In this document: piece after piece, positions 45,891 through 53,452 of the stretch
Layout of the letters: each line of letters begins with the position of its first letter
Numbering within the stretch: position 1 is the stretch's first letter
Position numbers and translations under genes: made by a program
Notes under the pieces: generated by a model
What the model was told of the DNA's origin: nothing
Database searches by the model: none
Seen by the model: only the letters and a program-made list of their open reading frames with translations
Assembly (NCBI RefSeq): GCF_022414595.1
Contig: NZ_JADWYO010000023.1
Span: 20,553-84,552, forward strand
Source: Streptomyces sp. MUM 203J
GTDB taxonomy: Bacteria; Actinomycetota; Actinomycetes; Streptomycetales; Streptomycetaceae
DNA length: 64,000 nucleotides
Direction of reading: 5' to 3'

Positions 45891-46949
45891 TCAGCCCCCG
45901 TGCCGGTACGGCTCCCCGTGGTGTCCCCAGTCGTCCTGAGGGGACCGGCCGGGCTCCTGCCACTGCTGCGTCCCGCCTCCCTGGCCCGCGTACGGGTCGT
46001 CATGGGGGCTGTGCGGGGCGTCGTACGGGTCCTGGACCGTGTACGGGGCCGGGTCGGCCTGCGGGGCCCGGACGGCGGGCTGCCCGTAGTGCCCGTACTG
46101 ATCGGGCTGCCCGTAGTGCCCGTACTGATCGGGCTGCCCGTAGTGCCCGTACTGCTGGTGCTGGCCGTACCCGTGCCGGCCGTACTGCTCGTGCTGTCCG
46201 TACCGGGGCTCGGCCGGAGCCGCGGCCTGCCAGTCCTGGTGGTGGCTGTACTCCGGTTCCGGGGCGGCCGGGGCATAGCCCGCGCGGGGGGCCTGAGGGG
46301 CCGTGGCCTGCCGCTCGTCCCGCTCCGGCCTCCGGCCGGTCGCCGCGCGCTCGGCCTCACCCGCCCCCGCGAGCCAGTTCGCCGCGCCCGAGCCGCTCGT
46401 CCGCATCGCCTCCACCAGCTTCGCCGTCGGCCCCGTCAGCAGCCGTACGAACAGCGCCACCGACAGCGCACCCACGACCAGGCCGGCCGCCACGTCGTGC
46501 GGGTAGTGCACGCCCACGAACACCCGAGAGAACGCCATCACCACCGCCAGAGGCATCGTCAGCCACGCGATCCGCCGCCAGGCCAGCGCCAGCGCCATGG
46601 CGAACGCGCCCGCGATGGCCGAGTGATTGCTGGGGAAGGACCAGTCCCCGTACACCGGGCACTCCGCGATCGAGGCGGCGGCGCCCACCACGGCCCGGCA
46701 CGGCCGCTCCTCCTGCACGAACGTCTTCAGCACCTCGCTCACGACATATCCGAAGGCCGTCGCCACCGGGACCAGCGCGGCGAGCGCCATCGTCCGCGCC
46801 CCGGCCGGGCGGGCCCGCCACCACACGACGACACCCAGCGCGACGAACAGGAACAGCCCGGCGTCCGTGCCGATCTCGGTGAAGGTGTGCACCCACGGGG
46901 GCGTGCCGTGCGCGAAGTCGGTGATGGCGCGGTACAGGTCCTCACTCAT
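45891..46949 (-). CDS. PAP2-family membrane phosphatase with Tyr/Gly/Gln-rich tail
   Basis: An integral membrane lipid phosphatase of the undecaprenyl-pyrophosphate/phosphatidic acid phosphatase type. Motifs: K-TFVQEE-RP, PSNHS and SR-VFVGV-HYPHD. About six hydrophobic segments occupy the first 190 residues. The last 140 residues are a disordered Gln/Tyr/Gly/His/Pro tail with three 9-residue QYGHYGQPD repeats. ATG 46949 (MSEDLYRAI). Recycling of the lipid carrier for wall synthesis is a likely role. It lies 43 bp upstream of mutY. Confidence 0.9.
   Translation of the reverse strand: MSEDLYRAITDFAHGTPPWVHTFTEIGTDAGLFLFVALGVVVWWRARPAGARTMALAALVPVATAFGYVVSEVLKTFVQEERPCRAVVGAAASIAECPVYGDWSFPSNHSAIAGAFAMALALAWRRIAWLTMPLAVVMAFSRVFVGVHYPHDVAAGLVVGALSVALFVRLLTGPTAKLVEAMRTSGSGAANWLAGAGEAERAATGRRPERDERQATAPQAPRAGYAPAAPEPEYSHHQDWQAAAPAEPRYGQHEQYGRHGYGQHQQYGHYGQPDQYGHYGQPDQYGHYGQPAVRAPQADPAPYTVQDPYDAPHSPHDDPYAGQGGGTQQWQEPGRSPQDDWGHHGEPYRHGG
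46080..46160 (-). repeat. 27-bp minisatellite in the PAP2 gene tail
   Basis: CTGCCCGTAGTGCCCGTACT-type units recur every 27 bp three times, nearly identical, encoding QYGHYGQPD repeats. A looser fourth copy extends leftwards into QYGQHEQYG-like sequence. Confidence 0.85.
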
Positions 46950-47115
46950 GACCACGGACGGTACATGGCCCCCGTAACTCGCGGTTCACCCGCCGCCCAC
47001 CTCCCCGTCAGCCGCCCGGGGCCGTCGGCCGGAACAGATGTGATGATCGGCAGAAGTTGGCGCAGGGGCGGCGGGTGGGGCGGGAGTTGGGGCGGATCTC
47101 TCGTAGAGTTTCCGC

Positions 47116-47961
47116 GTGGGATCTCTGCGCAATCCGGTCGGGCCGCTCCCCTCCTCCATCTACTGGCGACGGAGGGCCATCGCTGCGGGGCTGATCCTGC
47201 TGCTCATGGCACTGATCGTCTGGTTCGTCAGTTCGGGTGACGGCGATCCGCAGAAGGGCAGCGGCGGCGCGAGCGCCTCCTCGCCCGCACCGTCCATCAC
47301 CCCAGGGCCCAAACCGTCCGGCCCCGCCATCAGCAGCGGCCCGGGCAACGCGAGCGGCAACGGGGGCGCGGACGGCGGCGACGGCGGCACGGGCGGGAGC
47401 GCGGGCCCCGGTGACGGCGGCACCGGCTCCGGCTCGGACGGCTCGGGCGCCGACTCCGGTGCGGGGTCCACCACTTCGGGCGCGGGAGCCTCGGGCTCCG
47501 GTGCGGGACCGGGCTCCGGTACGGCCGCCGGGCACCGGGTTCCCGCGGACTCTTCGCTCCCCGACTGCGCGGCCGGTGCTCTCCGGTTGACACTGGAGAG
47601 CACGAAGGTGTCGTACGAGCCCGAGGAGAAGCCCGAGTTCCGGATCGTCGCCGGCAACAGCTCGGCCACCACCTGCAAGACCGATCTCGGCCCGGCCGCG
47701 GCGGTGTTGACGATCAGTGACGACTCCGACGAGGAGATCTGGTCCTCGAAGGACTGCCCCGACGGCACCGGCGCCCTGTGGGTGTCGGTCCCGGCGGGCG
47801 GCACCGTCACCCAGACCGTCGAGTGGGACCGGCGCCCCAGTGACGCCGACAGGTGCGACACCCCGTCCAAGCGGTCCGCCGAACCCGGCACGTACCTGGC
47901 GGAGCTGACCGCCCCGGGCCAGAAGATCCAGCGGGCGTCGATCACGCTGGCGAAGGACTGA
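47116..47961 (+). CDS. Membrane-anchored low-complexity protein with external C-terminal domain
   Basis: A 281-residue protein. One transmembrane segment (AIAAGLILLLMALIVWFV, about residues 19-36) is followed by a long Gly/Ser/Ala/Pro linker (40-145) and a compact beta-rich domain (about 150-281) with a Cys pattern (DCAAG, TTCKT, KDCPDG, RCDTP) that could form two disulfides externally. The domain reads like an immunoglobulin-type module with GGTVTQTVEWDRR. Function unknown. It is divergent from the PAP2 gene across 166 bp. Confidence 0.8.
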   Translation: MGSLRNPVGPLPSSIYWRRRAIAAGLILLLMALIVWFVSSGDGDPQKGSGGASASSPAPSITPGPKPSGPAISSGPGNASGNGGADGGDGGTGGSAGPGDGGTGSGSDGSGADSGAGSTTSGAGASGSGAGPGSGTAAGHRVPADSSLPDCAAGALRLTLESTKVSYEPEEKPEFRIVAGNSSATTCKTDLGPAAAVLTISDDSDEEIWSSKDCPDGTGALWVSVPAGGTVTQTVEWDRRPSDADRCDTPSKRSAEPGTYLAELTAPGQKIQRASITLAKD

Positions 47962-48250
47962 GGCGGCCCGCAGGGGGCGTTCCCCGCCCCGTGCTCCCCC
48001 GGACCGGGGTGTCGCACCCGCCGCCCCTCCGGCAGCTCAAGCGCCGGAGGGACCGAGCCCGGCGGGTCGGCATCCTCGGCCCGCCCGGGGGCCGAGAGCC
48101 GTCCCGGGGGGTGCCCCTCGGGAGCGGAGATCGGCGGAGCGGTCGAAGGGGTCGGGGGTGAAGCCCCTGTTCCCGGGGGCCCGCCGCGCGTCCGCCACCG
48201 GGTACAGCCGGGAAGGCCCCGGCACACCTCGGTGTCTGACTGCGAACCGG
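47962..48250. other. Gene-free spacer at the left edge of the accessory block
   Basis: Only GC-rich inverted repeats and no credible gene. It separates the core genes on the left from the transposase remnant. Confidence 0.4.
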
Positions 48251-48358
48251 TCACAGGGAGGTGTGCGGGTGAGCTGCATCTCGGGCGAGACGGCGGGTCA
48301 TGAGGATGATCATTGACCACTTGGCCATGGCTTCGTGGTGAGCGGGCAGGCGCTCGTG
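48251..48358 (-). pseudogene. C-terminal remnant of an IS5-like transposase
   Basis: Read on the reverse strand this encodes HHERLPAHHEAMAKWSMII and continues LMTRRLARDAAHPHTSL to a stop. The block ERLPAHHEAM-KW is the well-known end of IS5-family DDE transposases in Streptomyces. An in-frame stop directly precedes it and the rest of the gene is absent, so it is a decayed insertion. No terminal inverted repeats are evident. Confidence 0.8.
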
Positions 48359-48502
48359 GTGTCACATGCGCGTAGGCCCGCCCTTTGACGCTCGGGGCCG
48401 TCTGCGCAGGTCAGCGACGGATTGCGCGCCCCGGGAACGCGAACGCCCCGCCTGATGTGGCGGGGCGTTGAGGTGCTTGGGGCCCGGTCGGCGGGCCGCG
48501 CG

Positions 48503-48769
48503 TCAGTCGGCGGACTCGCCACCCTCGGGACCGTCGGCGGGTGGCTGGTCGACGACGAAGGAACCCATTCCAGGCTCGGTGTACACGAAGCCGTCCGCGC
48601 GCAACTGCCGATGCACCTTCTGTGCGGTGACGTTGGCGATGTTGAACTCCCCTTGGAGCTGCACGACGCTCGGCACCCGTGTTCCGGGCGGGTAGGTCCC
48701 GTCCTTGATTCGGGCGCTGATGATCTCGTGCACCTGTCGCCACCTGGGGCGATTGTCGGCTAGCTCCAT
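48503..48769 (-). CDS. Small GntR-family transcriptional regulator
   Basis: An 88-residue protein made almost only of the GntR winged helix: RWRQVHEIISARIKDGTYPPGTRVPSVVQLQGEFNIANVTAQKVHRQLRADGFVYTEPGMGSFVV. No ligand-binding domain follows, so it is like KorSA-type or YtrA-type regulators of mobile elements. It is divergent from the three-gene Cys-rich operon, with 152 bp between them, and is the obvious candidate to control it and itself. Confidence 0.88.
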   Translation of the reverse strand: MELADNRPRWRQVHEIISARIKDGTYPPGTRVPSVVQLQGEFNIANVTAQKVHRQLRADGFVYTEPGMGSFVVDQPPADGPEGGESAD

Positions 48770-48863
48770 GTAGCGCAGCGTAGGTAGCCATGTTCTGATC
48801 TGGCGATCGGTCGTACGCCATATCGCGCTGTGTCAGGGTGTGGCATGGTGGACCTAGCAGAGA

Positions 48864-48892
48864 CCCCCGCGACGGGTGGAGCCGTCCGGGGG
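48864..48892 (+). promoter_or_regulatory. Leader hairpin before the Cys-rich operon
   Basis: CCCCCGCGACGG pairs with CCGTCCGGGGG through 11 pairs with one bulged C and a 6-nt loop. It lies 30 bp before the first start codon. It may be an attenuator or operator within the mRNA leader. Confidence 0.4.
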
Positions 48893-48921
48893 CGTGGCCA
48901 ACCTGAATGGAGCAGGTCGAC

Positions 48922-49290
48922 ATGACAGACCCTATCTGCCGGATCGCTGAATGGCTCCGGCTGGTGTTCGCGCCCGGTTCCGGCCGGCGGCGGGCGGGTG
49001 CCCGCCCGACCACGGCGGCTCCCACCGCACAGCCCCAGAGCCCCCGTACCTCGTACGGGCGGGTTGCGCAGTTCGGCCCGGGGTGGGGCTGGACCGCGCG
49101 TCCCCGGCCCCCGTACGGGCTGCGCGGGACGTTCGACGGCGACACGCTCGTCCTGGTCCGGCCGTACCTGGTCGCTCACGAGGAGCGGCAGGAGCGGGCG
49201 CGTCAGCGGCGGCGGTGCCTGGCGCTCGTGATGGCGGCGGACTTCGGTATCGACCTTGACCGGCGCGTCCTGCACGGGGTGTCCCGGTGA
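48922..49290 (+). CDS. Unknown protein, first gene of the accessory operon
   Basis: A 122-residue protein that I cannot assign. It starts with an amphipathic helix (ICRIAEWLRLVFAPG), continues with a Pro/Arg-rich linker and ends in a helical block LVLVRPYLVAHEERQERARQRRRCLALVMAADFGIDLDRRVLHGVSR. ATG 48922 has GGAG nine bases upstream; ATG 48907 lies on that ribosome site and is rejected. Its stop overlaps the next GTG (GTGA). The RPYLVAHE/GIDLD/HGV block seems to recur in other streptomycete accessory genes, from memory. Confidence 0.7.
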   Translation: MTDPICRIAEWLRLVFAPGSGRRRAGARPTTAAPTAQPQSPRTSYGRVAQFGPGWGWTARPRPPYGLRGTFDGDTLVLVRPYLVAHEERQERARQRRRCLALVMAADFGIDLDRRVLHGVSR

Positions 49291-49829
49291 GCGCGCATCT
49301 GAAGCGGGTGGAGCCGCTGGGGACGGAGCCGTGCGGGGTGCGGCGCCCGGGGTGGGAGCGGCCGGGGCCCGGTCGTCACCGCCTGCCGTGCATCCTGCCC
49401 GCCGGGCATGAGGGTGAGCACCGGGACGCGTTCGCGCAGACGTGGGCGGCCCCGGTCCCGTGCGGGGCGCGGCGGTCCGGGTGGGAGAGGCCCGGTCCCG
49501 GTCGTCACCGCTTGCCGTGTGTCCTCCCCGCCGGGCACGAGGGCGGGCACCGGGACACGCTCGGGCAGACGTGGGCGGCCCCGGTCGAGACCGGACAGGC
49601 CGCGCCGACCGGTGAGCGGCGCCCGGCGCGGCGGCGCCCGGTCCGTATGTGCGTGGAGTGCCACCGGATCACGGACGCGCCGGTTGTCGTCTCTGAGGTG
49701 CACCAGAACAGCGGGCCCGGGTTCAACGTGTACGCGTGCCCTGACTGCGCGTCGCACTTCCCGCCTGTGCCCGACGCGCTCGACCTGCTCAACGGGTGGC
49801 ACCGACGCCCCCGGGACGGCGACCGGTGA
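49287..49829 (+). CDS. Unknown Cys/His-rich protein with tandem 43-residue repeats
   Basis: A 180-residue protein, not recognised. Two near-identical 43-residue units (16-58 and 59-101) each show C-x18-C-x5-H-x3-H (C16, C35, H41, H45 in unit 1), a pattern suited to zinc. The C-terminal part has two C-x2-C pairs (MCVECHR and ACPDCAS) separated by about 28 residues, like a zinc ribbon. No enzyme motif or signal peptide is seen, so nucleic-acid or protein binding is the best guess. GTG start, coupled on both sides. Confidence 0.7.
   Translation: MSAHLKRVEPLGTEPCGVRRPGWERPGPGRHRLPCILPAGHEGEHRDAFAQTWAAPVPCGARRSGWERPGPGRHRLPCVLPAGHEGGHRDTLGQTWAAPVETGQAAPTGERRPARRRPVRMCVECHRITDAPVVVSEVHQNSGPGFNVYACPDCASHFPPVPDALDLLNGWHRRPRDGDR
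49332..49589 (+). repeat. 129-bp tandem duplication inside the Cys/His-rich gene
   Basis: Two consecutive 129-bp units encode the 43-residue Cys/His modules. They share long runs such as CAGACGTGGGCGGCCCCGGT exactly, so the duplication is fairly recent or kept alike by recombination. Confidence 0.8.
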
Positions 49830-50050
49830 GCGGGCGCCGCCCGACGCGGGTGGAGGCGTGGGCGGAGATGGACCGTACCGGGAAGTCCGGGGCGTGCGTG
49901 ATGGGTGAGTGCGGTTACTGCACGCCTCCGCTGGACGTGTACGTGACGCCGCGCGGGCGACCGGTCGTCGGCCCGCCGGTCATCTCGATCCGGTGCACGT
50001 GCGCCTGTCACCGAGGACGTTCCGTGCGGCGGCAGGTGATCACCGTGTAG
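49826..50050 (+). CDS. Unknown small Cys-rich protein, last gene of the accessory operon
   Basis: A 74-residue basic protein with cysteines grouped as C-x4-C-x2-C (CVMGECGYC) and later CTCAC-H, which looks like a small treble-clef or zinc-ribbon fold. GTG start overlapping the previous stop (GTGA). Function unknown. A strong hairpin terminator lies 110 bp downstream. Confidence 0.65.
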   Translation: MSGRRPTRVEAWAEMDRTGKSGACVMGECGYCTPPLDVYVTPRGRPVVGPPVISIRCTCACHRGRSVRRQVITV

Positions 50051-50160
50051 ACCGGCCGTCCGCCCCGCTTCCCTTCCCCCAGGCGGGCGGGGCGGGCGGC
50101 CCCTGACAGCCTCCCGCGCCCGGCGTCCATGGCCCCCTTCGGCCGGGCACGGGAGGCACC

Positions 50161-50195
50161 CAACGGCCCCCGGGAATCGCTCCCGGGGGCCGTTG
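50161..50195. terminator. Hairpin terminator at the end of the accessory operon
   Basis: CAACGGCCCCCGGGA pairs exactly with TCCCGGGGGCCGTTG around a 5-nt loop. It can stop the Cys-rich operon and any reverse transcript of the short frame to its right. Confidence 0.8.
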
Positions 50196-50263
50196 CTCTG
50201 CCCGCTCTACTCGTCGGCCCTTCCCCGCCGGGCACGCACCGCGCGCCGCTCGGCGTCGCGTCG

Positions 50264-50410
50264 TCACGACCCTGCCCCTGTCTCGTCGACGATGCACCGC
50301 CCGAGCTGGGCCATGGCACGGGGGGTGAGTCCCAGTGCCGCACCCGCGTGCCGGGCTTCCTGCACCTGCCACGCGGACGCCTCACCCGCGAGGATCGCGG
50401 CCTCGTACAC
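50264..50410 (-). pseudogene. Short reverse reading frame, probable gene remnant
   Basis: Read from a GTG, this encodes 48 residues beginning VYEAAILAGEASAWQVQEA and continuing through an L-G-L-T-P-R-A-M-A-Q-L-G-R helix-like block. The sequence has normal protein composition and synonymous usage, unlike the surrounding GC-driven frames. The frame stays open for about 35 codons upstream without an ATG or a good ribosome site, and after its stop continues in a plausible way to 50208. It is most likely the truncated end of an accessory gene. The rest of 50051-50571 shows no gene. Confidence 0.35.
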
Positions 50411-50571
50411 GATCAGCAAACGCGACCGTGCCGCGCGCCGTGTCGTCCCACTGAACTCCGTCCGGACCGTAAGAGAGAGAAAGACCTGGAACCGACCACG
50501 ACCTCACTGCCTGCCGCACCTCAGCTCTGGGCCGCACACCCCTGCACGGTTGCTGGTTCTCAGTCAGGCAC

Positions 50572-51696
50572 TCAGACGTACCGCTCCAGGATGGACGACT
50601 CCGCCAGCCGCGACAGCCCCTCGCGCACGCTCCGCGCCCGCAGTTCACCGACCCCGTCGACGGCCTGGAGGTCGTCCACGCTCGCGGCGAGCAGCTTCTG
50701 CAGACCGCCGAAGTGCTCCACGAGCCGCTCGATGATCGCCCCCGGCAGCCGCGGCACCTTGGCCAGCAGCCGGTAGCCGCGAGGCGACACCGCCGAGTCG
50801 AGGGTCTCGGGCGAACCGCTGTAGCCGAGCGCCCGCGCGACGGTCGCCAGGTCCAGCAGTTCGGGGTGCGACAGTCCGTCCAGTTCGGTGAGCGCCTCGG
50901 CGACCGTGCGGGACCGCTTCGCGGTCGGCTCGGGCACGTAGTCCCGGACGACCAGCTCCCGCTCGGGCTCGACCCCCGCGATCAGCTCGTCGAGCTGGAG
51001 CGCGAGGAGGCGGCCGTCGGTACCGAGCTCGACGACGTACTCGGCGATCTCGGTCGCGATCCGGCGGACCATCTCCAGCCGCTGCGCGACCGCTGACACG
51101 TCCCGGACGGTGACCAGGTCCTCGATCTCCAGCGCGGACAGCGTGCCGGCCACCTCGTCCAGCCGGAGCTTGTACCGCTCCAGCGTCGCGAGCGCCTGGT
51201 TGGCGCGCGACAGGATGGCGGCGGACTCCTCCAGGACGCGGCGTTCACCGTCCACGTACAGGGCGATCAGCCGCATCGACTGCGACACGGAGATCACGGG
51301 GAACCCGCAGCTCTTGGACACCCGGTCGGCGGTGCGGTGCCGGGTGCCGGTCTCCTCGGTCCGGATCGACGCGTCGGGCACCAGCTGGACGCCGGCGCGG
51401 AGGATCTTGGTGATGTCCTTGTCGACGATGAGCGCGCCGTCGAGCTTGCACAGCTCGCGCAGGCGGGTCGCGGTGAACTCCACGTCCAGCACGAAGCCGC
51501 CGGTGCACATCGACTCGACCGTCTTGTCCATGCCGACGACGATGAGACCGCCCGTGTTGCCACGGAGGACGCGCTCCAGGCCGTCACGCAGCGCGGTGCC
51601 GGGGGCGACCGCGCTCAGGGACGCGCGCATCAGCGCTTCGTTGCCGGAGCCTCCGCCGGACTTTCCGGGCGTTGATGCCCGGTCGTTGGCTGCCAC
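50572..51696 (-). CDS. disA: DNA integrity scanning protein DisA (diadenylate cyclase)
   Basis: Makes the second messenger c-di-AMP from two ATP and binds branched DNA. The catalytic motifs are D86-G-A88 in KLDGALIVDKD and R119-H-R121 in TGTRHRTADR. The middle is the DisA linker helical domain, and the C-terminus a RuvA-like helix-hairpin-helix (LLAASVDDLQAVDGVGELRARSVREGLSRL). 374 residues, standard. It follows radA on the same strand after 195 bp, the usual disA-radA neighbourhood; RadA modulates DisA in Bacillus. Confidence 0.96.
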   Translation of the reverse strand: MAANDRASTPGKSGGGSGNEALMRASLSAVAPGTALRDGLERVLRGNTGGLIVVGMDKTVESMCTGGFVLDVEFTATRLRELCKLDGALIVDKDITKILRAGVQLVPDASIRTEETGTRHRTADRVSKSCGFPVISVSQSMRLIALYVDGERRVLEESAAILSRANQALATLERYKLRLDEVAGTLSALEIEDLVTVRDVSAVAQRLEMVRRIATEIAEYVVELGTDGRLLALQLDELIAGVEPERELVVRDYVPEPTAKRSRTVAEALTELDGLSHPELLDLATVARALGYSGSPETLDSAVSPRGYRLLAKVPRLPGAIIERLVEHFGGLQKLLAASVDDLQAVDGVGELRARSVREGLSRLAESSILERYV

Positions 51697-51891
51697 TGCA
51701 CTCCTCCGGCTCGTACGGATGGGCGAGACCAGGGCAAAGTCTAGCGACCCACCCTTCCCCGCTGCGGGCAGTCGGGAGCGCCGCGGCTTCGCGCACCCGG
51801 GCCCCGCCCCCGGGCCCCCCGTCGTCGCGGCTTCGCCGCCCGTCCCCGGACGCCCCCGGGCCCTTCGGCCAGCGGGGCCCCGCTGGCTGGA

Positions 51892-53283
51892 TCAGCCCTC
51901 CCGCGCCGCCCGGCGCGACCGCGGCAGCACCCGCAGTGCCTCGCCCACGTCCGCGACCTCCTGCACCCGCATCCCCGCAGGGACCCGCCCCGGGTCCGAC
52001 GGGACCAGAGCGTGCGTGAAGCCCAGCCGATGCGCCTCGGCCAGCCGCCGCTGCACCCCCGTCACGCGCCGGACCTCACCCGCCAGCCCCACCTCCCCGA
52101 TCGCGACCAGGTTCTTCGGCAGGGGCGTGTCGGACGCGGCCGAGGCGAGAGCCAGCGCGACCGCCAGATCGGCCGCGGGCTCCGAGAGCTTCACGCCGCC
52201 CACCGTCGCACTGTAGATGTCCCGCTTCCCGAGCGCGCTGATCCGCCCCCGCTGTTCCAGGACCGCCAGCATCATCGAGACGCGGGACGTCTCCAGGCCG
52301 GACGTCGTGCGGCGCGGCGAGGGGATCTGCGAGTCGACCGTCAGCGCCTGCACCTCCGCCACCAGGGGCCGACGCCCCTCCAGCGTCACCGTCAGACACG
52401 TGCCCGGCACGGGCTCGTCGCGCCGGGTCAGGAACAGTCCGCTCGGGTCGGCCAGGCCCGTGATCCCCTCGTCGTGCAGCTCGAAGCAGCCGACCTCGTC
52501 CGTCGCCCCGTACCGGTTCTTCACGCCCCGCACCAGCCGCAGCCGGGCATGCCGGTCGCCCTCGAAGTGCAGCACCACGTCCACCAGGTGCTCCAGCAGC
52601 CGCGGCCCCGCGATCGCGCCGTCCTTCGTGACATGGCCCACCAGCAGCGTCGCCATGCCCCGCTCCTTGGACGCCCGGATCAGCGCGCCCGCCACCTCCC
52701 GCACCTGTGCCATACCGCCCGGCGCCCCGTCGATCTCCGGCGACGCGACCGTCTGCACGGAGTCCAGGATCAGCAGGGACGGCTTCACCGCGTCCAGGTG
52801 GCCCAGCACCGCCGACAGGTCCGTCTCGGCGGCCAGATAGAGATGATCGTGCAGCGCGCCGATCCGGTCCGCCCGGAGCCGTACCTGGCTCGCGGACTCC
52901 TCACCGGTCACATAGAGCGTCGGGTGCGCCTCGCCCGCCGCCTTCGCCGCCACGTCCAGCAGCAGCGTCGACTTGCCGACCCCGGGCTCGCCCGCCAGCA
53001 GCACCACCGCGCCCGGTACGAGGCCGCCGCCCAGCACCCGGTCCAGTTCGTCGACGCCGGTCGTGCGGGCCGTGGCCTGCCTGCCGTCCACCTGTGCGAT
53101 CGGCACCGCCGCCGCCGACACCCGGCCCGCCGCCGTGGTCCGGACCGCGGGCGCGCCGTACTCCTGGACCGTGCCCCACGCCTGGCACTCGGGGCAGCGG
53201 CCGAGCCACTTCACCGTCGTCCAGCCGCACTCGGTGCAGCGGAACGACGGCCTTTCCTTGGTCGACTTCGTACGGGCAGCCAT
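51892..53283 (-). CDS. radA: DNA repair protein RadA
   Basis: RecA-like ATPase that processes recombination intermediates. The N-terminal zinc finger is C16-x2-C19 and C30-x2-C33, followed by Walker A GEPGVGKST, the RadA-specific KNRYGAT and a Lon-like C-terminal domain (VGGVKLSEPAADLAVALALASA). ATG 53283 (MAARTKSTKERP); the open frame upstream is not coding. 463 residues. Upstream of and codirectional with disA. Confidence 0.96.
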   Translation of the reverse strand: MAARTKSTKERPSFRCTECGWTTVKWLGRCPECQAWGTVQEYGAPAVRTTAAGRVSAAAVPIAQVDGRQATARTTGVDELDRVLGGGLVPGAVVLLAGEPGVGKSTLLLDVAAKAAGEAHPTLYVTGEESASQVRLRADRIGALHDHLYLAAETDLSAVLGHLDAVKPSLLILDSVQTVASPEIDGAPGGMAQVREVAGALIRASKERGMATLLVGHVTKDGAIAGPRLLEHLVDVVLHFEGDRHARLRLVRGVKNRYGATDEVGCFELHDEGITGLADPSGLFLTRRDEPVPGTCLTVTLEGRRPLVAEVQALTVDSQIPSPRRTTSGLETSRVSMMLAVLEQRGRISALGKRDIYSATVGGVKLSEPAADLAVALALASAASDTPLPKNLVAIGEVGLAGEVRRVTGVQRRLAEAHRLGFTHALVPSDPGRVPAGMRVQEVADVGEALRVLPRSRRAAREG

Positions 53284-53452
53284 GCGCCACACCGTAGCGG
53301 TGACCACTGACACCGTCCGCCCCGGCGGCCGGGCGGCCCGCCCGGGGTGACCCCTATATCCGCGATCACCGCTCGAAACCAAGAACGGCGGCGCTCTTTC
53401 GAGGGACACGTTCACCCGTAAGGCTTAAAACTGAAGGAGGGGCGCGAAGAGT

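Noticed and set aside
46080..46160. CRISPR-like array
   Set aside because: The regular 27-bp units are adjacent with no spacers and lie in frame within the PAP2 gene, so this is a coding minisatellite.
44165..46882. Forward frame of 905 codons across sigE, mutY and the PAP2 gene
   Set aside because: It spans three recognisable reverse genes and shows only Pro/Ala/Arg-rich low complexity.
50193..50735. Forward frame of 180 codons across the disA 3' end
   Set aside because: Overlaps disA and has Ser/Arg/Pro-rich composition without a ribosome site; judged a shadow.
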